A stretch of 43,383 bases of DNA from an uncultured Agathobaculum sp. Lineage in GTDB: Bacteria; Bacillota; Clostridia; Oscillospirales; Butyricicoccaceae. Position numbers and translations under genes: made by a program. Below the pieces are notes generated by a model. That model saw only the letters and a program-made list of their open reading frames with translations, was not told the origin of the DNA and searched no databases. The stretch lies in the NCBI RefSeq assembly GCF_944384735.1, contig NZ_CALWUN010000011.1:1-43383 (forward strand), read 5' to 3'. Shown piece after piece: positions 8,383-15,332 of this stretch (its first letter is position 1; every line of letters begins with the position of its first letter).

Positions 8383-8625
8383 AGTAGCAGGTGTGGCCTT
8401 GGCATCCGGCCCCTTGGGTGGCTCGGCAGGTTTCTTAGCGTCATTGACAGGCGCAGCCTTGGTATCCGGTGCCTTGGATGGTTCAACGGGTTTCTTAGTG
8501 TCGGTGGGAGGTGCGGCCTTGGCATCCGGTGTCTTGGTCGATCCAGCGGGTTTGGGGGGAGAATGGGGCTGACCACTGGGAGAGGAAGGTGTGTTCTGAT
8601 TGGGGTTTTCTTTGTTATCGGGCAT
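8378..8625 (-). pseudogene. Pro/Lys/Ala-rich mobile-element protein, 3' truncated
   Basis: The start at 8625 has a strong AGGAGG 5 bases upstream. About 82 residues are readable: a polar N-terminus MPDNKENPNQNTPSSPSG, then an imperfect 20-residue repeat (xPDxKAxPxxDxKKPxEPxK), two full copies and a third cut off after TPATDA. Beyond about 8378 the frame continues only as antisense of the broken helicase, so the true C-terminus was lost at the junction. It lies downstream of repA on the same strand, so it was probably part of the same conjugative or plasmid-like element. The family is not recognised; low-complexity linkers of this kind occur in several conjugation proteins. Confidence 0.6.
8386..8570. 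repeat. 60-bp tandem repeat inside the truncated Pro-rich gene
   Basis: About three imperfect 60-bp units, each containing a close variant of GGCCTTGGCATCCGG and of GGTTTCTTAG on the plus strand. They encode the 20-residue Pro/Lys/Ala repeat on the minus strand and keep frame, so this is a coding repeat. Confidence 0.65.
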
Positions 8626-8660
8626 TGAATACCTCCTTTTTATTCCCGAATAGCAATAAT

Positions 8661-8679
8661 GCGTCCCAACTTGGGACGC
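8661..8679. repeat. palindrome, copy 1 of 2
   Basis: GCGTCCCAACTTGGGACGC has perfect 9-bp arms around a single C. It lies between repA and the Pro-rich gene. The 16-base core CGTCCCAACTTGGGAC recurs at 10893-10908 in the same orientation. On the minus strand both are preceded by TTTTG. It may be a protein-binding site of the mobile element or a recombination site. Confidence 0.7.
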
Positions 8680-8733
8680 AAAACGGCGGGCAGTATGCAG
8701 TTTTTCTTACTTCACCTCCTATGCCTGCGGGTC

Positions 8734-9702
8734 TTACTGCCCATATAGGTCATGCTGTACCTCGGCCTGAAAGTAATGCCCGATGGTAATGGGGGCATTA
8801 TACAGGGCGGTCAGCAGATACCCTCGGATGTTGCGGATTTTGGTGGTGTTTTCCTTCATGCAGTCAAAGACGTATTCGATGTGGGACTGCTCCAACCGCC
8901 AAAAACGGTCTTTCACCGCCTCTATAGGGATTTCCTCGCCCCCAATGCGGATGGTGGGGCGGGTGCTGCAAAGGGTATCGGTAATAAGGTCAAGGATCGC
9001 ATCTACTTCCTCATGCCCGTACTGCTCTGCAAGCCTCTGGTACTCGATGTTTTCCTTCACTTCTTCTCTGCACTCGCATCTATCCATCTGTCGTATCACT
9101 CCGCTTGTTGATGGATAGATAGATGGATCAAGATAACTCTTATCAGGATAGATTATATTATTATAATTACCTTCCGATTTTCCGAAGTCTGCACTTCTGA
9201 TTTTCGGAAGTCTTGAAGTCTGATTTTCCGAAGTCAAGACTTCTGATAGTCCGAAGTCTTGACTTCTGCTTTTCGGAAGTCTGGAGTTCGGTTCCTCCAG
9301 CGGGGCGGGTTCTTCTGGCGACTGTGGGATCTCACTGGTAGTAAACTGCTTGACGTAGATTTTAGCCGGACGACCCTGACCTTGCTTGACACGCTCAATT
9401 AGGCCGATGCCCTTGCCGGTATCCAGTTCGGCCAGCAGTTTCACGGCTTTATCATGGCCGCAGTTCAAATCCCTCTGTATTTCGTCCAGCGCGTAGTAGA
9501 TATAGACACGCCCCAAATCGTCATACCAACCATTGCGTGAGGACAACCCCATGCGGTCCAGCAGCAGCCCATACAGCAGTTTAGCGTCTGTGGATAGCCT
9601 CTTGAATTGTTGGCCGGTAATCAACAGCCGGGGGATGCGATAATAACTGAAAGCGTCCGACTGACCGCCATAGAAATAATCAAAAGAAATCGCTTGGCTC
9701 AT
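8734..9702 (-). CDS. repA: replication initiator RepA_N family (DUF6017-type C-terminus)
   Basis: This 322-residue protein opens SQAISFDYFYGGQSDAFSYY and continues YRIPRLLI and LSTDAKLLYGLLLDRM, the RepA_N winged-helix signature of Firmicute plasmids and integrative conjugative elements. The middle is a variable linker with SRLPK repeats. The C-terminal part (IRIGGEEIPIEAVKDRFWRL, then IRGYLLTALYNAPITIGHYF) matches the DUF6017 tail common in Clostridia elements. I chose ATG 9702 because GGAGGTG lies 6 bases before it; the ATG at 9720 lies upstream of that site. RepA_N proteins usually bind iterons inside their own gene, which are present here. No partition, relaxase or integrase gene accompanies it, so it is a stranded replication module. 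Confidence 0.9.
   Translation of the reverse strand: MSQAISFDYFYGGQSDAFSYYRIPRLLITGQQFKRLSTDAKLLYGLLLDRMGLSSRNGWYDDLGRVYIYYALDEIQRDLNCGHDKAVKLLAELDTGKGIGLIERVKQGQGRPAKIYVKQFTTSEIPQSPEEPAPLEEPNSRLPKSRSQDFGLSEVLTSENQTSRLPKIRSADFGKSEGNYNNIIYPDKSYLDPSIYPSTSGVIRQMDRCECREEVKENIEYQRLAEQYGHEEVDAILDLITDTLCSTRPTIRIGGEEIPIEAVKDRFWRLEQSHIEYVFDCMKENTTKIRNIRGYLLTALYNAPITIGHYFQAEVQHDLYGQ
9078..9120. repeat. 11-bp inverted repeat next to the iterons
   Basis: ATCTATCCATC at 9078-9088 pairs with GATGGATAGAT at 9110-9120 across 21 bases. It lies inside repA, 56 bases from the iteron array, and could be part of the replication origin. It is coding sequence as well. Confidence 0.5.
9176..9282. other. five 23-bp iterons inside repA, putative replication origin
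   Basis: Near-identical 15-mers of the type GATTTTCCGAAGTCT start at 9176, 9199, 9222, 9245 and 9268, exactly 23 bases apart. Variants are TTTTCG, ATAGTCCG and CTTTTCGG within the same frame of spacing. Origins of RepA_N replicons are known to lie within the central part of the rep gene and to consist of such repeats. The period is not a multiple of three, so protein repetition does not explain it. Confidence 0.75.
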
Positions 9703-9754
9703 GGTGTCACCTCCAAACATGGGTTAAATCTTGTCATTTATCACTCTGCTACTA

Positions 9755-9783
9755 TTGAGAAATTTGGAATATTTTGATATAAT
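9755..9783 (+). promoter_or_regulatory. promoter of the Shedu gene
   Basis: TTGAGA at 9755-9760 and TATAAT at 9778-9783 are separated by 17 bases. The expected transcript starts near 9790, about 50 bases before the sduA start codon. The region is AT-rich, unlike the upstream operon. Confidence 0.7.
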
Positions 9784-9841
9784 CATAAAATAATTTGGTG
9801 CAACCCTTTATTATTTTGTGATATATGAAAAAGGAGCACAT

Positions 9842-10873
9842 ATGAGTGAAGTAAAAGTTGTCCCCGAAAGTTATAGGACATCAGTGGTAACACCTATTAA
9901 ACTGAGCACAACCGAGCGGACAGAAACTTCTTTTGCTGTTAGGCAAGTTGATAATCATAATAACTTAAAGAAAAATCTTAAAGGCACACTTATCATTAAA
10001 AAGCGGACAAAAGATGGTCCATCTTTTGATGAGCCAGAGAAATTTAGCAGGAGAAATATCAAGTCAAATGAACTGGTTGAAATAGCATTTGATACAGAAG
10101 AAACTTATGAACTTGGGAAAGGCCTTTTTGAATACTATAGACTATTAGGTGGTAAAACAACTAATCCGTATGACGAGATAACATATATCGAAAAAGATGA
10201 GCGTATCGAGCATATCCGTCAGTTGCTCGAAAGCAAAGAAGGGCTATATGAGGCAATGGCCCAAATTGATTTAACCGTACTAAATGTTGCATTAAATATT
10301 GAAAACCTCCGGCGTGTAAAAATTCAGATGAGCCAAAACATGAATAACGACGGAGAAACTGAATTTTGGCAAAAGTTTTTCACCCAAAATGCGTGGATTT
10401 TGGCTCAACTATTTCATGCACCAGTGATGTTTTATCAAAATCAACGTTATGTTGGCGGAAAGGGAATGGATAACCACGGCGGACAGTATCCTGACTTGAT
10501 CTACAAAAACGATATTACAGACAATATTGCAATTATCGAGATTAAGAGTCCAGTTAAACCGTTATTTAGCGGTGACTATCGACAGACCTTTTCACTTAGT
10601 GATGAATTAAGCGGTGGGATAAACCAACTCCTGCTACAAAAACAGACGTTATATCGTTCTTATGCTAATCTTTTAGCGGAATCAGAGGAACGGTTTGAGG
10701 CAAATAATATTGAATGCATCTTGGTTATTGGAAATGTCAGTGCGCTCAATTCCAAGCAACGTAAGGCTTTTGATACGTTTCGCAATGAATTAAGAACTAT
10801 TCGGATTGTTGGCTTTGATGAACTTCTAAAACGCATTGAAAATCAACTAACGCTCTTAGAACAAAACAAATAA
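9842..10873 (+). CDS. sduA: Shedu anti-phage protein SduA (DUF4263)
   Basis: The 343-residue protein has the DUF4263 core: EFWQKFFTQNAWILAQLF near 174-191, YVGGKGMDNHGGQYPDL, and AIIEIKSPVKPL. D218, E233 and K235 give the PD-(D/E)XK catalytic set, so the nuclease is expected to be active. Shedu is a known single-gene anti-phage system whose DUF4263 domain cleaves DNA; the variable N-terminal region (1-150) is thought to sense the trigger. The ATG at 9842 is 5 bases after AAGGAG, and an upstream in-frame GTG at 9818 lacks a site. Codon usage is much more AT-rich than anything else here, which indicates separate acquisition. It stands alone with its own promoter. Confidence 0.9.
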   Translation: MSEVKVVPESYRTSVVTPIKLSTTERTETSFAVRQVDNHNNLKKNLKGTLIIKKRTKDGPSFDEPEKFSRRNIKSNELVEIAFDTEETYELGKGLFEYYRLLGGKTTNPYDEITYIEKDERIEHIRQLLESKEGLYEAMAQIDLTVLNVALNIENLRRVKIQMSQNMNNDGETEFWQKFFTQNAWILAQLFHAPVMFYQNQRYVGGKGMDNHGGQYPDLIYKNDITDNIAIIEIKSPVKPLFSGDYRQTFSLSDELSGGINQLLLQKQTLYRSYANLLAESEERFEANNIECILVIGNVSALNSKQRKAFDTFRNELRTIRIVGFDELLKRIENQLTLLEQNK

Positions 10874-10892
10874 ATTTATAGAACCGTTAATT

Positions 10893-10908
10893 CGTCCCAA
10901 CTTGGGAC
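10893..10908. repeat. palindrome, copy 2 of 2
   Basis: CGTCCCAACTTGGGAC repeats the core of the palindrome at 8662-8677, same orientation, just after sduA and next to a terminator. Together the two copies bracket repA and sduA (about 2.2 kb). Confidence 0.7.
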
Positions 10909-10910
10909 AC

Positions 10911-10941
10911 AAAAAAGGGGGCGTTCACACGGAACGCCCCC
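10911..10941 (-). terminator. Rho-independent terminator, minus strand
   Basis: GGGGGCGTTC (10917-10926) pairs with GAACGCCCCC (10932-10941) around a 5-base loop. On the minus strand the stem is followed by six T. It would stop leftward transcription passing the tRNA gene before it reaches sduA. Confidence 0.75.
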
Positions 10942-10994
10942 CCTGGGGAGTGGTTGAGATGGCACGGATATGCCGATTTCATCACAGAAAAGGG

Positions 10995-11029
10995 AAAAGG
11001 CTTGTTTTCTCACGAAAACAAGCCTTTTT
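10995..11029. terminator. bidirectional terminator after tRNA-Ala
   Basis: AAAAGGCTTGTTTTC and GAAAACAAGCCTTTT form a 15-bp stem with a TCAC loop, with T-rich tails on both strands. It lies 10 bases beyond the 3' end of the tRNA and is the likely end of that transcript. Confidence 0.8.
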
Positions 11030-11039
11030 GCGTACCCTT

Positions 11040-11115
<76 letters not shown>

Positions 11116-11205
11116 ATATTCTTCCAAAAATGGAAGTTTATAGGGTACGCAGTATGAAGTTGTCGATTGTTGGTTGCTCATTGGGGGCATACTTTTTATT
11201 TTGCA

Positions 11206-11229
11206 GGCTCCCAGCTGAGCTATACCCCC
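11206..11229 (-). repeat. tRNA-Ala 5'-half copy C
   Basis: Reading leftward from 11229, the first 22 bases are identical to bases 1-22 of the tRNA-Ala (acceptor 5' strand and D-arm to GGGAG) and are then followed by CC. No anticodon arm follows. It lies 114 bases upstream of the tRNA 5' end. Confidence 0.8.
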
Positions 11230-11271
11230 AGATAGAAGAGAGTGATTATTAAGTTTTTTTGTTCCCAACAT

Positions 11272-11320
11272 GAGGGGTGTGTAACCGCTTCAACTGGGCT
11301 CCCAGCTGAGCTATACCCCC
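11272..11320 (-). repeat. tRNA-Ala 5'-half copy B with 27-base common tail
   Basis: A 49-base unit: tRNA bases 1-22 followed by CCCAGTTGAAGCGGTTACAC and ACCCCTC. It is 91 bases upstream of copy C. The tail can pair ACCCCT with the initial GGGGGT, and GCTCAGCTGGGAGC forms a D-arm-like hairpin. Confidence 0.8.
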
Positions 11321-11361
11321 AAATAAAAGGGTATGCTGAGTATTTCTTATTCAATTTTCGA

Positions 11362-11410
11362 GAGGGGTGTGTAACCGCTTCAACCGGGCTCCCAGCTGAG
11401 CTATACCCCC
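11362..11410 (-). repeat. tRNA-Ala 5'-half copy A with 27-base common tail
   Basis: It is the same 49-base unit as copy B with one difference (CCCGG for CCCAG), located 90 bases further upstream. Its first base lies about 50 bases after the predicted transcription start, where the 5' end of an undisturbed tRNA gene would be expected. Confidence 0.8.
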
Positions 11411-11441
11411 ATAACAAAAGTACCTATTCCATTCCGCGCCG

Positions 11442-11487
11442 CAGGGATGTCCTGACGACAAAATATATTATACGCAGGACATCCCTG
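11442..11487. repeat. 13-bp perfect inverted repeat over the tRNA promoter
   Basis: CAGGGATGTCCTG at 11442-11454 and CAGGACATCCCTG at 11475-11487 are exact inverted copies. One arm fills the -35/-10 spacer and the other lies at the transcription start region. Each arm is itself near-palindromic. Neither strand has a long T-run after it, so an operator is as likely as a terminator. Confidence 0.65.
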
Positions 11488-11495
11488 TTTGTCAA
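11467..11495 (-). promoter_or_regulatory. consensus promoter for the tRNA-Ala locus
   Basis: On the minus strand TTGACA (11490-11495), 17 bases, then TATAAT (11467-11472): both hexamers are perfect. Transcription would start near 11460 and run through the three tRNA-half copies into the tRNA. Confidence 0.85.
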
Positions 11496-11497
11496 GA

Positions 11498-11541
11498 AAA
11501 AAATCGAAAATCGTACAAAGAAACTTGAGCCGCATCGCGGC
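11498..11541 (-). terminator. possible weak terminator after tatD
   Basis: GCCGC-GAT-GCGGC (11529-11541) on the minus strand is followed by a T-rich stretch that ends in TTTTTTT near 11498. The stem is short, so termination may be partial. Confidence 0.4.
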
Positions 11542-11554
11542 ACCCTGCCGCCGG

Positions 11555-12325
11555 TCAGGCAATGCCGAACAGCCGCTTGCCGTTTTCGGTCGTGATGCGC
11601 TCGACCTCGGCCACGTCCACGCCCTTGATTGCGGCAATCGTCTCGGCCATGCGGTAGACGTAAAGCGACGAATTGCGCCGTCCGCGGTAGGGCTCGGGCG
11701 CCATGTAGGGCGCATCGGTCTCAACCATCAGGCGGTCGAGCGGCGCCTCGCGGATGACCTCGACCGCGCGGCGCGCATTCTTGAAGGTGATGACGCCGGT
11801 AAACGACAGATGATAGCCGAGCTTCAGCAGCTCGCGCGCCATCTCGACGCTGCCCGCAAAGCAGTGGAACACGCCGGGCACGCCCGGATAGCGCCGCGCG
11901 ATTTCCAGACAGTCGGCGTGCGCGTCGCGGTCGTGCACGATGACCGGCTTGCCCAGTTCGCGCGCCAGCTCCATCTGTCTGGCGAACACGACCTGCTGCC
12001 GCGCGCGAGCGCGCTCGTCCTTCTCCCAGTAATAGTCCAGCCCGATCTCGCCGATCGCGCGCACGCGCGGCTCGGTCTCGGCCATTTCTTTAATGACCAC
12101 AAGGTCATTATTCCAGTTTTCGTTGATATTTTCCGGGTGGATGCCGACGGCCGCATAGACGAACGGGTATTTTTGTGCGTAGCTGATCGCCTTACGCGAG
12201 GTCTCGACATCGCAGCCGGGATTGAGGATCAGGCCGACATTGTGCGCCGGCATGGACGAGAGCAGCTCATCCCGGTCGCTGTCAAAGCGGCTGTCGTCGT
12301 AATGTGCATGGGTGTCAAACAGCAT
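11555..12325 (-). CDS. tatD: TatD family metal-dependent hydrolase (DNase)
   Basis: The 256-residue protein shows the full TatD metal-site series: DTHAHYDD at the N-terminus, GIHPEN, GEIGLDYYW, HDRDAH, HCFAGS and VETDAPYMAPEPYRGRRN. TatD enzymes are TIM-barrel amidohydrolase-fold nucleases with 3'-exonuclease activity on damaged or single-stranded DNA. The start at 12325 follows GGGGAGGG by 6 bases and is preferred to an upstream in-frame start at 12370, which would overlap the HAD gene. It is the last gene of recJ-rel-HAD-tatD; gaps in that series are 16-26 bases. Confidence 0.93.
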   Translation of the reverse strand: MLFDTHAHYDDSRFDSDRDELLSSMPAHNVGLILNPGCDVETSRKAISYAQKYPFVYAAVGIHPENINENWNNDLVVIKEMAETEPRVRAIGEIGLDYYWEKDERARARQQVVFARQMELARELGKPVIVHDRDAHADCLEIARRYPGVPGVFHCFAGSVEMARELLKLGYHLSFTGVITFKNARRAVEVIREAPLDRLMVETDAPYMAPEPYRGRRNSSLYVYRMAETIAAIKGVDVAEVERITTENGKRLFGIA

Positions 12326-12341
12326 GGTTGCCCTCCCCTTC

Positions 12342-13106
12342 TCAGATCCAGCCGAAATGCTTGCAGGCATTCCACAGGCCGTCCTGATCGACCGGGTCGG
12401 TCACATAGTCGGCCATGCGCTTGAGCGCGTCGCGCGCATTGCCCATGGCAACCGAAAACCATCCCTGCCCGAACATGCACACGTCGTTGGTCCCGTCGCC
12501 GAAGATGACGACGTCCCCGTCCGGGATGCCCAGACGCTGCACCATGCGGCGGATACCATTTTGCTTTTCCACCGGCTCGACGAGCAGGATGTCCGGATTG
12601 TAGCGCACGGTCGGCAGGCCGGCAAAGTCGATGTCCTGCTGCTGTTCGGCCGTGCAGGCGATATTGACCTTATAGAGCACGTCGAGTGCGCGGTAGTCAA
12701 ACGTCGGGTCGTACTCGGTCGGGAAGTACTCGGGCGGCGCAAACGGCAGGTATCGCTCGTCGCTCGTCACGCACATGCGCTCGTTGACCGGCGTGACCGC
12801 CCACGGGATGCCCGCAGCCTCCAGCCGTCCGATCAGCGCGACGCAGTCCGCGACCGGCAGGCCGCGCATTTCGGCGATCTCGCCGCCGACGGTCAGGCTG
12901 TACCCGCCGTCCGCGACGAAATTCTCAAAGCCGTGCTGCGCAGCAAACCACGCCGCCGACGCCTGCAGGCGTCCGGTCGCCAGCGCCGTGAAATGGCCGT
13001 TTGCGCGCAGCTGTTCCAGACAGCGCACCGCGCTCCCGGGCATGACCATGGTCTGCCCGAGGCTCAGCGTGCCGTCAATATCAAAAAAGAAGTATTTTTT
13101 CTGCAT
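12342..13106 (-). CDS. Cof-type HAD-IIB phosphatase
   Basis: This 254-residue protein starts KKYFFFDIDGTLSLG, the HAD motif I with nucleophile D and acid D. LATGR gives motif II, and GDGTNDVCMF gives motif IV. The large insert between them is the type IIB cap seen in Cof/YbjI-like sugar-phosphate phosphatases. The substrate cannot be told from sequence. The gene lies 16 bases before tatD and 25 bases after rel on the same strand, so it is probably co-transcribed with them. Confidence 0.88.
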   Translation of the reverse strand: MQKKYFFFDIDGTLSLGQTMVMPGSAVRCLEQLRANGHFTALATGRLQASAAWFAAQHGFENFVADGGYSLTVGGEIAEMRGLPVADCVALIGRLEAAGIPWAVTPVNERMCVTSDERYLPFAPPEYFPTEYDPTFDYRALDVLYKVNIACTAEQQQDIDFAGLPTVRYNPDILLVEPVEKQNGIRRMVQRLGIPDGDVVIFGDGTNDVCMFGQGWFSVAMGNARDALKRMADYVTDPVDQDGLWNACKHFGWI

Positions 13107-13131
13107 GGTTGTTCCCTGTCCGGTAAATATT

Positions 13132-15315
13132 TTAATTGGTGTCGACCGTGCGCGTGATGTCCACCACGCCCTTGATCGAGCGCAGGCGGCTGATCAGGTT
13201 GTCGAGCTGGTGCACGCCGATGACGTCGACCAGCGCGTTGATGACCGCGTAGCCGTCGTTCAGGTCGCGCGCCGAAATCTCATGCACATTGATCTTGCAG
13301 GCGGCCAGCACCGCGGTCACGTCGCTCAGCACGCCGATGCGGCTGCGCGTCGAAATTTGCAGGCCGGTCGAAAAACGGCTCGAACGGTCGGACATGGCCA
13401 AATCCTCGTCCCACCATGCGCGCACCCAGCGGTCGGGCTCCTCGTGCATGTGGACGTTGACGCAGTCGCGCCGGTGGATGGACACGCCGTAGCCGCGCGT
13501 GACATAGCCGACGATCTCGTCGCCCGGGATGGGCGTGCAGCAGCGCGCGAACTTGACCAGGCAGTTGTCGATGCCCTCGACGACCACGCCGGTCTTGGAG
13601 CGGGTGACCCGCTTGGGCTGCTGCTCGGGCTGGGGCTGGGCGGCGTGCTCGGCCAGCTCGCGCTGGCGGCGCAGCTTGCCGACGTCGTCCTTGACCTTGT
13701 TGATGACCTTGGTCAGCGTGATACCGCCGTAGCCGATGGCGGCGTACAGCTCGTCGAGCGAATTGAACGAGAATTTGTTGAGCGTGTTCTTGCGCACTTC
13801 CTCGTTTTCATAAAAGCCGTTGTACAAAAGGTTGGCGCGCAGCTCGCGGTCGAGATCCTCGCGGCCGTTGACGATATTCTCCTCGCGGCACTCCTTTTTG
13901 AACCACTGCTTGATCTTGTTGCGCGCCTCGGTCGTCTTGACGATCTTGACCCAGTCGCGCGTCGGGCCGTGCGCCTCCTTGGAGGTCAGGATTTCGACGA
14001 TATCGCCGTTTTTCAGTTGGCTGTCAATGGGCGCGATGCGACCGTTGATCTTGCAGCCGGTCATGCGGTTGCCGACCGCCGAATGGATGGCATAGGCCAG
14101 ATCGATCGGGGTCGCGCCCGCGGGCATGTTGACCACGTCGCCCTTGGGCGTAAAGACGAACACCTCGTCGGCGAACAGGTCGACCTTGATATTCTTGATG
14201 AAGTCCTCGGCCTCGGTGTCCTGCTGGGCTTCGAGCAGCTGCCGGATCCACGCAAAGGCCTCCTCGTTGCCCTTTTTGGTCAGCCCCTGCTTGTATTTCC
14301 AATGCGCGGCCACGCCGTATTCGGCCATCTTGTGCATCTCGGCCGTGCGGATCTGGATCTCGAACGGCACGCCCGCGCGGCCGATGACCGTCGTGTGCAG
14401 CGACTGGTAGCCGTTGGGCTTGGGGGTCGAGATATAGTCCTTGAAGCGGCCGGGGATGGGCTTGTAGAGGTCGTGCACATAGCCGAGCACATTGTAGCAG
14501 TCTGCCACCGAGTCGACGATGACGCGCACCGCGCAGATGTCGTAAATCTCATCCATCGTCTTGTGCTGGGCGTACATCTTGCGGTAGATCGAGTAGATGT
14601 GCTTGACGCGCGTCGAGATCGTGTTCTGGATACCCGCCTCGGCCAGCTTGGCGCTGATGCGGTCTCGGATGCGGCCGAGAAAGACCTCCTGCTGCTCGCT
14701 CTGCTTTTTCAGCCCCTCGACGATCTCGTTATAGCCGATGGGGTCGAGGATTTTGAGCGACAGGTCCTCCAGCTCCCACTTGATGCGGCTCATGCCCAGA
14801 CGGTGCGCGATGGGCGCGTAAATCTCCATCGTTTCGAGCGCCTTGTCGCGCTGTTTGCGCTCGGGCAGGTACTGGAAGGTGCGCGCGTTGTGCAGGCGGT
14901 CGGCCAGCTTGATGAGGATGACGCGGATGTCCTTTGCCATGGCGAGGAACATCTTGCGCAGGTCCTCGAACTGCTCCTGCTCCTTGGAGTAGCGCAGCAT
15001 GCCCAGCCGGGTGACGCCGTCGACCAGCTCGGCCACCGGCGTGCCGAACTTGTTTTCGATCTCCTTATAGCCGAACTGCGTATCCTCGATGCAGTCGTGC
15101 AGCAGCGCGGCGCAGATCGAGTCGGTGTCCAGCCCCATTTCGACCACGATCTCGGCCACCGAGACCGGATGGATGATGTACGGCTCGCCGTTCTTGCGCT
15201 TCTGCCCCTCGTGCGCCTTGGCCGCGCACTCGTAGGCCGCACGGATCTTGCGGATGTTGGCCTGCGGGTTCTGCTTTTGCACGCGGTCGAGCAAAAAATC
15301 CAATTTGTTCTGCAT
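13132..15315 (-). CDS. relA: bifunctional (p)ppGpp synthetase/hydrolase Rel
   Basis: The 727-residue length is normal for a long RelA/SpoT homologue. The N-terminal HD hydrolase has IIHPVSVA, LLHDCIEDT and LADRLHNART. The synthetase follows with YDICAVRVIVDSVADCY and GRFKDYISTPKPNGYQSLHT; RFKD rather than an EXDD motif marks a bifunctional enzyme. Next are a TGS domain (VFVFTPKGDVVNMPAGATPI), a zinc-finger/helical region with RCCTPIPGDEIVGY, and a C-terminal ACT domain. It makes and degrades the alarmone that controls growth under amino-acid starvation. It sits 17 bases downstream of recJ, a conserved Firmicutes arrangement. Confidence 0.96.
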   Translation of the reverse strand: MQNKLDFLLDRVQKQNPQANIRKIRAAYECAAKAHEGQKRKNGEPYIIHPVSVAEIVVEMGLDTDSICAALLHDCIEDTQFGYKEIENKFGTPVAELVDGVTRLGMLRYSKEQEQFEDLRKMFLAMAKDIRVILIKLADRLHNARTFQYLPERKQRDKALETMEIYAPIAHRLGMSRIKWELEDLSLKILDPIGYNEIVEGLKKQSEQQEVFLGRIRDRISAKLAEAGIQNTISTRVKHIYSIYRKMYAQHKTMDEIYDICAVRVIVDSVADCYNVLGYVHDLYKPIPGRFKDYISTPKPNGYQSLHTTVIGRAGVPFEIQIRTAEMHKMAEYGVAAHWKYKQGLTKKGNEEAFAWIRQLLEAQQDTEAEDFIKNIKVDLFADEVFVFTPKGDVVNMPAGATPIDLAYAIHSAVGNRMTGCKINGRIAPIDSQLKNGDIVEILTSKEAHGPTRDWVKIVKTTEARNKIKQWFKKECREENIVNGREDLDRELRANLLYNGFYENEEVRKNTLNKFSFNSLDELYAAIGYGGITLTKVINKVKDDVGKLRRQRELAEHAAQPQPEQQPKRVTRSKTGVVVEGIDNCLVKFARCCTPIPGDEIVGYVTRGYGVSIHRRDCVNVHMHEEPDRWVRAWWDEDLAMSDRSSRFSTGLQISTRSRIGVLSDVTAVLAACKINVHEISARDLNDGYAVINALVDVIGVHQLDNLISRLRSIKGVVDITRTVDTN

Positions 15316-15332
15316 ACCTCGTTCCCCCTTCT

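Noticed and set aside
8386..8570. The 60-bp repeats as a mobile or CRISPR repeat
   Set aside because: They keep reading frame and encode a 20-residue repeat behind a strong ribosome site, so they are a protein-coding repeat.
7678..8625. A continuous 315-residue minus-strand frame
   Set aside because: Only its first 80 or so residues are gene-like; the rest is antisense of helicase motifs, so it is a fusion produced by the junction.
9176..9282. CRISPR array
   Set aside because: Units are 23 bases apart with 15-base repeats, leaving only 8-base gaps, and lie inside an intact repA gene; no cas genes are present.
11206..11410. Three additional complete tRNA genes
   Set aside because: The copies lack the anticodon arm and most of the T-arm, so they cannot be functional tRNAs of normal type.
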